A stretch of 11,350 nt of DNA from positions 1-11,350 of the forward strand of contig JAUIFW010000025.1 in the NCBI GenBank assembly GCA_030430105.1, given 5' to 3'. This document shows positions 7,372 through 11,350 of the stretch, piece by piece. A model generated the notes under the pieces. It did no database searches and was not told the DNA's origin. It worked only from the letters and a program-made list of their open reading frames with translations. The stretch is from a bacterium. GTDB taxonomy: Bacteria; Patescibacteria; Gracilibacteria; 1-14-2-50-48-13. Position 1 is the first letter of the stretch; each line of letters begins with the position of its first letter. Made by a program: the position numbers and the translations under genes.

Positions 7372-8100
7372 GTGGCGACCAATCTAGAAAAGATCGCTCT
7401 AGCGATGGAAATGCTCGAGGGAGCTGAAGCGAGCGTACGCTCTGCAAAGCAGCTTCTCATCGAAGTAATGGGTAAGCGTGCAAATATCCGAAAGGCACGT
7501 ATTGCTCAGAATCTCACTGGCCTCAATGGGCCGCAAGTATCTGGAAACGAGAAAATCGTTGAAGGAGTATTTGATGGTGAGAAGATGACAGGGAGTGATA
7601 AAAATGAGTATGCAGTTCCTGCGAACTATGCTTCTAAGTCGAAGCTAGTCCCAGGAGACGTGCTGAAGCTTACTATTAAGGAGGACGGAAGCTTTATGTA
7701 TAAGCAGATTTCTCCTATTGAGCGAAAGCATATCCTTGGTACACTGACCTACGATAACGGTCGATACAAGGTTTTGGCTGGAGGAAAGCTTTATAATATC
7801 CTTCTTGCTTCTGTGACCTACTATAAGGGAGAGGTGGGAGATAAGGTTTCTCTCATTGTCCCTGCTAGTCAGGATAGCGACTGGGGTGCGGTAGATGCCA
7901 TTATACCACAGGCTGAATCACAGGCTGTAGGTGCCGCGTCGGACGCGGCTGGGGCTGAGGCTCCTGCTCCTGCTGCAGAAACAGCTCAGGAAGCTCCTGC
8001 AGAGGAGGCTGCGGCTGCGCAAGAAGCTCCAGCTGAGGAGAAGCCAGCGCCAAAGGCTAAAAAAGCGACTAAAGTAGAAGATACTAATGAAGACGCTTAA
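7372..8100 (+). CDS. Uncharacterised CPR-type protein with charged Ala-rich tail
   Basis: This 242-residue protein has no signal peptide or membrane segment. Residues 1-45 are predicted helical, possibly a short coiled coil (LEKIALAMEMLEGAEASVRS), with a basic patch at 35-43. Residues 61-165 form a beta-rich globular core with runs such as VFDGEKMTG (66-74), YAVPANYASKSKLVPGD (80-96) and YKQISPIERK (110-119). From memory, this VPxNYxSKSKLVxGDxLKLTI pattern recurs in unnamed proteins of candidate phyla; I cannot attach a function, though an OB- or SH3-like fold is conceivable. Residues 180-242 are a low-complexity Ala/Glu/Pro/Lys tail containing AQEAPAEE twice (205-212 and 216-223) with synonymous differences between the DNA copies. 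The GTG start fits the promoter 30 bases upstream and keeps the whole N-terminal helix; Met12 and Met14 are later alternatives. Its end overlaps tsaE by 14 bases, so the two are probably co-expressed. Confidence 0.8.
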   Translation: MATNLEKIALAMEMLEGAEASVRSAKQLLIEVMGKRANIRKARIAQNLTGLNGPQVSGNEKIVEGVFDGEKMTGSDKNEYAVPANYASKSKLVPGDVLKLTIKEDGSFMYKQISPIERKHILGTLTYDNGRYKVLAGGKLYNILLASVTYYKGEVGDKVSLIVPASQDSDWGAVDAIIPQAESQAVGAASDAAGAEAPAPAAETAQEAPAEEAAAAQEAPAEEKPAPKAKKATKVEDTNEDA

Positions 8101-8527
8101 ATTTACCCTACGGTCCCTTGAGGACACACAAGAACTCGCACGGTTTGTACAAAGGGAGCTCCTGGATGCTCCCTTTGCTTTGTGTTTATTGTTTGGGACC
8201 CTAGGTTCGGGTAAAACTACCTTTTCTGGGATGCTCGGAAAGGAATTTGGTGTGAAGGAACCTATGCAAAGCCCAACCTATGCGCTTGAGCGTACCTACC
8301 CCCTTTCTCATGGGGTGGTTCTTCACCATGTGGATTTGTATAGGCTTGCAAGTATCGAGGAAATCTATTCCTATGGGTTCTTGGATGCTATGGAAGAAGG
8401 AGGTATTTGGTTGGTAGAGTGGCCAGAGCTTCTCCAAGAAGAGGTGCAGCATATGGTTCCTCGGATAGAACTTCACTTTACGATACAGGAAGAGTATCGT
8501 GAGGTGGAAGTTCGTATGCACATGTAA
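8087..8527 (+). CDS. tsaE: tRNA threonylcarbamoyladenosine biosynthesis ATPase TsaE
   Basis: TsaE is the P-loop ATPase that works with TsaB and TsaD to place t6A at position 37 of ANN-decoding tRNAs. At 146 residues it has the usual family length. It shows Walker A GTLGSGKTT (37-45), the SPTY motif (62-65), HHVDLYRL (80-87, the Walker B-like segment with D83) and VEWPE (110-114), all hallmarks of the family. ATG 8087 is preferred over later starts because it includes the N-terminal strand and the DTQELA helix (13-18) before the P-loop. It overlaps the upstream gene by 14 bases, and its TAA shares one base with the next gene's ATG (TAATG), suggesting coupled translation. No Shine-Dalgarno is present. 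Partners tsaB and tsaD are not in the window. Confidence 0.95.
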   Translation: MKTLKFTLRSLEDTQELARFVQRELLDAPFALCLLFGTLGSGKTTFSGMLGKEFGVKEPMQSPTYALERTYPLSHGVVLHHVDLYRLASIEEIYSYGFLDAMEEGGIWLVEWPELLQEEVQHMVPRIELHFTIQEEYREVEVRMHM

Positions 8528-9387
8528 TGCTTTACTCTATTGTAGTTATTAGCTATCAGCGCCCTGTTTACGTGCAGGAGCTTGTTTCGCAATTGCTTGT
8601 TCAGATTGGTGACCTGCCCGTAGAGCTTTTGGTGATGGTGGATGGTGATGAAATGCCCTCTTTGCCAAAGGAAGTTAGAGTTGAGCAGCATGTGAAACCT
8701 CTTGGTGCAAGCGCAAATCGTAATCGAGGAGCTGCTCTCGCAAGGGGCAAGTGGCTTATCTTTTTAGATGATGATGTGACTCTTCCTAAGGACTGGTTGA
8801 AGAATACTATTGCATGCTTAAAGCAGGCAAAGGCTTCGTTATATTTTGGAGCTGTGCGATATCAGAAAAAGCTACCACGGTTTCCAGACCGGATTGTCTC
8901 AAATGAGACGTCGCGTTGGCCTTTGGGTGCCTTTGTTATGGTAGAGAAGGAAGACTTTTTACAAGTTGGTGGTTTTATTTCAGGATGGGATGACTTGCAT
9001 AATGAGGATACGGAGTTTGCACTGCGATGTCTTAGTTCCGGAATACCCTATGAGGTTTTGCATTCCCCGTTTGTAGTGCATAGACATGATGTGTGGAAGG
9101 CAGAGACTTTGGTTGCTACGGCAAGGTATATTGGAGTTGTGCCGAAGCTTGTGAAGCACTATCCAAAACATTGGCAGATGCTGCCATTTTCTAGAATTGG
9201 TAGGGTTATGTACCCCAAGGAGCTGATGCTTCTTCTTACCTCTCCCATCATGTTCCCTCTTTCTCTCTTGTATACACTTCTTCGCCCCTCTTTGTTTGTA
9301 CTCCATGTAGCCAAATGGAGATGGCTTGCACTACGGAGGCTTTTCCTCTGGAAGCAGGCTTTACACCAGGGTGTTTTTCTAGTATAA
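8527..9387 (+). CDS. GT2-family glycosyltransferase
   Basis: This 286-residue enzyme has a GT-A fold pattern and should transfer a sugar from a nucleotide-sugar. It begins with the typical strand SIVVISYQRP (4-13). It then shows GASANRNRGAALARGKWLIFLDDDV (60-84 overall), where D81-D83 form the metal-binding DXD motif, and GGFISGWDDLHNEDTEFALR with the catalytic-type ED pair at 160-161. A His motif HRHD lies at 185-188. Residues 233-260 (LLLLTSPIMFPLSLLYTLLR core) are hydrophobic and probably membrane-embedded or amphipathic, followed by a basic tail, so the enzyme likely acts at the cytoplasmic membrane face. Substrate and acceptor are unknown. It overlaps tsaE by one base and precedes dus by 23 bases; its function is unrelated to these tRNA-modification neighbours. 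Confidence 0.88.
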   Translation: MLYSIVVISYQRPVYVQELVSQLLVQIGDLPVELLVMVDGDEMPSLPKEVRVEQHVKPLGASANRNRGAALARGKWLIFLDDDVTLPKDWLKNTIACLKQAKASLYFGAVRYQKKLPRFPDRIVSNETSRWPLGAFVMVEKEDFLQVGGFISGWDDLHNEDTEFALRCLSSGIPYEVLHSPFVVHRHDVWKAETLVATARYIGVVPKLVKHYPKHWQMLPFSRIGRVMYPKELMLLLTSPIMFPLSLLYTLLRPSLFVLHVAKWRWLALRRLFLWKQALHQGVFLV

Positions 9388-9410
9388 GCCTTTGGAATTA
9401 ACTGTTTTTT

Positions 9411-10376
9411 ATGTGGTACTCAAAGACAACTCCTGTGGTGGCGTTGGCTCCCATGGATGGATATACAGATCAAGCGTTTCGCCTTTTGGTGCGGGATTTA
9501 GATTCCCGCGTGGTGACCTTTACGGAGTTTTTGAGTGCGGATGGGATTAAGTATGGAGCGAAGCCTATTATGAAAGCTCTGGAACTTAAGAAGGAGGAGT
9601 CCCCTTTAGTGGTGCAGATTTTTGGAAAGCACCCTGAAGTGCTAGCGGAGGCTGCGCAGTTAGTTGAGCAGCGTGGCGCAGATGGTGTGGATGTTAACAT
9701 GGGGTGTCCTGCGAAAAAGATTGTGAACTCTATGCATGGTTCTGCGCTCATGAAGGATATTGATTTGGCATGCCGTATCGTGGAGGCCATGAAAAAGCGA
9801 GTATCTATTCCTGTTTCTGTGAAAACGAGGCTTGGTTGGTCTGATCCTTCTGAATTGATTCCCTTTATCCAGAAGCTTGAGTCTGCAGGCTTGGATTTGA
9901 TAACCATTCATGGTCGAACCTACTCACAGGCATTTACTGGTGAAGCAGACTGGGATCCCATTTATGAATTGAAGAGGAATGTAAACATTCCAGTTCTTGG
10001 GAATGGTGATGTAAAGAGCTTGGCTACGGCAAAGGAGAAGCTTGGAAATCTTGATGGCGTGATGGTTGGTCGAGCTACCTTTGGAAATCCCTGGCTGATG
10101 AAGGAGATAGCAATGGGTCTCATTGATGGTGTGGATTGGGATTCTCGTGCACTTAGCTTTGAGGAGAAACTGCCTGTAATTAAGCGTCATACGCAGCATG
10201 CATATGACTCGAAGGGGTATCGTGGAATGCTTGAGATGCGAAAACACCTCGCAAATTATGTGAAAGGTGTGCGAGGTGCTGCGGATTTTCGTTCAAGGCT
10301 TGTACAGGTTGAGTCTGTGGAGGAGTCCTGCGGTATCTTGGATGAAGTGCTTGAGGCTTCTAAGCTTCCTGTGTAA
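9411..10376 (+). CDS. dus: tRNA-dihydrouridine synthase
   Basis: Dus enzymes use FMN and NADPH to reduce specific uridines in tRNA to dihydrouridine. The 321-residue protein is full length. The TIM barrel shows the FMN-contacting APMDGYTD (13-20), VVQIFG (67-72), the catalytic cysteine C99 in NMGCPAKKI (96-104), VKTRLGW (137-143, K138), TIHGRT (165-170, H167), NGD (198-200) and VGRA (219-222). The C-terminal helical tRNA-binding domain includes EMRKHLANYVKG. These motifs fit the bacterial DusB-like group better than DusA or DusC, but I do not assign the subtype. ATG 9411 is the natural start: it lies just before the first barrel strand, 23 bases after the GT2 stop, and the frame before it is not conserved-looking. 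No Shine-Dalgarno; the leader ends in a run of six T. Confidence 0.96.
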   Translation: MWYSKTTPVVALAPMDGYTDQAFRLLVRDLDSRVVTFTEFLSADGIKYGAKPIMKALELKKEESPLVVQIFGKHPEVLAEAAQLVEQRGADGVDVNMGCPAKKIVNSMHGSALMKDIDLACRIVEAMKKRVSIPVSVKTRLGWSDPSELIPFIQKLESAGLDLITIHGRTYSQAFTGEADWDPIYELKRNVNIPVLGNGDVKSLATAKEKLGNLDGVMVGRATFGNPWLMKEIAMGLIDGVDWDSRALSFEEKLPVIKRHTQHAYDSKGYRGMLEMRKHLANYVKGVRGAADFRSRLVQVESVEESCGILDEVLEASKLPV

Positions 10377-10384
10377 ACAGCTTA
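10361..10384. terminator. Weak stem-loop at the convergent gene ends
   Basis: TAAG (10361-10364) pairs with CTTA (10381-10384), and CTGT (10369-10372) with ACAG (10377-10380), around a GTAA loop that contains the dus stop codon; one side carries a CTTC bulge. It sits where the plus- and minus-strand sets meet, with 10 bases between stops. No T-tract follows on either strand, so a terminator role is only a guess from position. Confidence 0.2.
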
Positions 10385-10386
10385 TT

Positions 10387-11130
10387 CTAGAGCAGTATAA
10401 ACATCATGGTGAATGCAATGATGTTATTTAGTATGTGGAGCCCTATTGCAGGAACTATGCTTTCGTACTTCCATGTGAGCCAACATACGCTCATTCCCAT
10501 AATAAAGTAGATGAGGAACGCGCTCTGATACCCGTGTACGAAGGCAAAAAGAAGCGAAGAAAGTACTGCAGACGTAATGGGGTGTACATACTTTACTAGC
10601 CCATGGAACATGAACCCTCGAAAGAGTATTTCCTCTCCTATGGGTGCAAGTATGGTGCCAGAGATAAATAATACAATTATTTCATCTAAGGAGTATGCCC
10701 CAATAGCTCCGATATGTTCTTCGGAGTCGTATACTAGTCCTGGCAATGTCCAACCCAAGTATTCTTGGAACAGATCTAGAAGGAGTTCGAAGGTAAACAA
10801 TGCTACAAATAGTCCTAAGATCCACTGTAGTGTCTTCCAAAGTGGAGTAGCTTTCAGTAGGTATGCTTTTGGATTCCACGTTCCATTTGGTAGAAGTGTG
10901 CAAGTGTATATTGCAAGTGGCATAACTAGTGCTGCGAGTCCGGGCGTAAATGTTGGCGTGTTGAAGATAGTATGTAGATACTCTCTTGCACCTTCAGGAT
11001 GAAGAGTTGCATATAGTATGATAATTGTAAGAGTGAGCACCCCGGTAACGAGTGCCTGCACTCCTAGAAACAAAGGAATATACAGCAATAAGTCCTTAAG
11101 TTGCCATGGGTTATGTTGTCGTAAGTTCAT
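10387..11130 (-). CDS. CPBP-family intramembrane metalloprotease (Rce1/Abi-like)
   Basis: This 247-residue polytopic membrane protein has roughly six to eight hydrophobic segments (for example 14-40, 62-80, 98-120, 148-165, 184-198, 202-218, 224-246). The three CPBP glutamate-protease motifs are intact: EEILFR (166-171, E166/E167 and R171), FAFVH (195-199, FxxxH) and HILN (232-235, HxxN). The family includes eukaryotic CAAX prenyl protease Rce1 and bacterial proteins tied to bacteriocin self-immunity or regulation; the substrate here is unknown. Isoprenylated CAAX proteins are not expected in bacteria, so a different substrate is likely. ATG 11130 overlaps the end of the upstream pseudouridine synthase by 20 bases, so the two are probably co-transcribed. 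The C-terminus ends right after the last helix, 10 bases from the dus stop on the other strand. Confidence 0.9.
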   Translation of the reverse strand: MNLRQHNPWQLKDLLLYIPLFLGVQALVTGVLTLTIIILYATLHPEGAREYLHTIFNTPTFTPGLAALVMPLAIYTCTLLPNGTWNPKAYLLKATPLWKTLQWILGLFVALFTFELLLDLFQEYLGWTLPGLVYDSEEHIGAIGAYSLDEIIVLFISGTILAPIGEEILFRGFMFHGLVKYVHPITSAVLSSLLFAFVHGYQSAFLIYFIMGMSVCWLTWKYESIVPAIGLHILNNIIAFTMMFILL

Positions 11131-11350
11131 CTATGTCGTTCTTATCTAATAGTGTATATGCTCCTAGTGCTACTTCTTTTGGTAACGCATAGTTTCCTAT
11201 GGTGGTCCGCTTTAGGTAGGTGACCGGATGCCCCAGGGTTTCCATCATTCTTCTGATCTGACGCTTTTTTCCTTCACCGAGTAATATGTGTAGCACAGTT
11301 TTTTTTCCGCTTTCTAGTATTTCAGCCTTTGCAGGTGCCGTTGTATATGT
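11111..11350 (-). CDS. RsuA/RluB-type pseudouridine synthase, C-terminal fragment (5' end outside window)
   Basis: Only the last 79 codons and a TAA stop are in the window; the frame is open to the right edge. The fragment shows the conserved C-terminal core of the RsuA/RluB/RluE/RluF family: LHILLGEGKKRQIRRMMETLGHPV, with the invariant-looking GKKRQIRRM segment, followed by the YLKRTTIGNYALP strand and a short terminal region. These enzymes isomerise uridine to pseudouridine in 16S or 23S rRNA. The catalytic Asp and any S4 domain lie upstream and cannot be seen, so the rRNA target is undecided. The internal GTG at 11296 is not a believable start because the family match continues upstream of it (KTV before LHILL). 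Confidence 0.9.
   Translation of the reverse strand, partial: TYTTAPAKAEILESGKKTVLHILLGEGKKRQIRRMMETLGHPVTYLKRTTIGNYALPKEVALGAYTLLDKNDIDELTTT

Noticed and set aside
10682..10903. Short frame on the minus strand inside the CPBP gene.
   Set aside because: It is an out-of-frame shadow of the protease, which has intact EExxxR, FxxxH and HxxN motifs.
11111..11296. A separate 61-residue gene starting at GTG 11296.
   Set aside because: The RsuA/RluB family match continues in frame upstream to the window edge, so this is the end of a longer gene.

Overview
The window looks like chromosomal core DNA from a small-genome, uncultivated-type bacterium, most likely a member of the candidate phyla radiation (CPR; a Peregrinibacteria/Gracilibacteria-like relative is my best guess). 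This is inference. The gene at 7372-8100 resembles, from memory, uncharacterised proteins of CPR genomes. Genes are tightly packed with 1-20 base overlaps, and none of the nine readable starts has a Shine-Dalgarno sequence. The genetic code appears standard: no in-frame TGA occurs in roughly 3,700 codons, and one gene (the chain-length regulator) ends in TGA. No phage, transposon, CRISPR, tRNA or rRNA was seen.

Region 1 (1-6914, minus strand) is a four-gene set read from about 6950 downwards: translation initiation factor IF-2 (infB), a GT4 glycosyltransferase, a Wzz-like polysaccharide chain-length regulator, and a long secreted peptidoglycan amidase that runs off the left edge. Spacings are 20, 2 and -4 bases, so they are probably one transcript. 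The last three point to surface-polysaccharide assembly and cell-wall remodelling. The amidase is the most unusual protein here: a dockerin/EF-hand-like calcium loop sits inside its PGRP catalytic domain, and at least three beta-sandwich modules follow.

Region 2 (6915-7371) is a 457-base gap between two divergent transcription units. It holds a putative promoter on each side, degenerate TCACTGGTCAC-like repeats, an inverted repeat enclosing a GC hairpin, and a perfect array of 13 copies of the heptamer TTAGTGA.

Region 3 (7372-10376, plus strand) holds an uncharacterised CPR-type protein with an Ala/Glu/Pro/Lys-rich tail, tsaE (tRNA t6A biosynthesis), a GT2 glycosyltransferase and a tRNA-dihydrouridine synthase. 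The first three overlap by 14 and 1 bases and the fourth follows after 23 bases. It mixes tRNA modification with glycan synthesis.

Region 4 (10387-11350, minus strand) converges on region 3 with only 10 bases between stop codons. It contains a CPBP-family intramembrane protease overlapping by 20 bases the 3' end of an RsuA/RluB-type pseudouridine synthase cut by the right edge.
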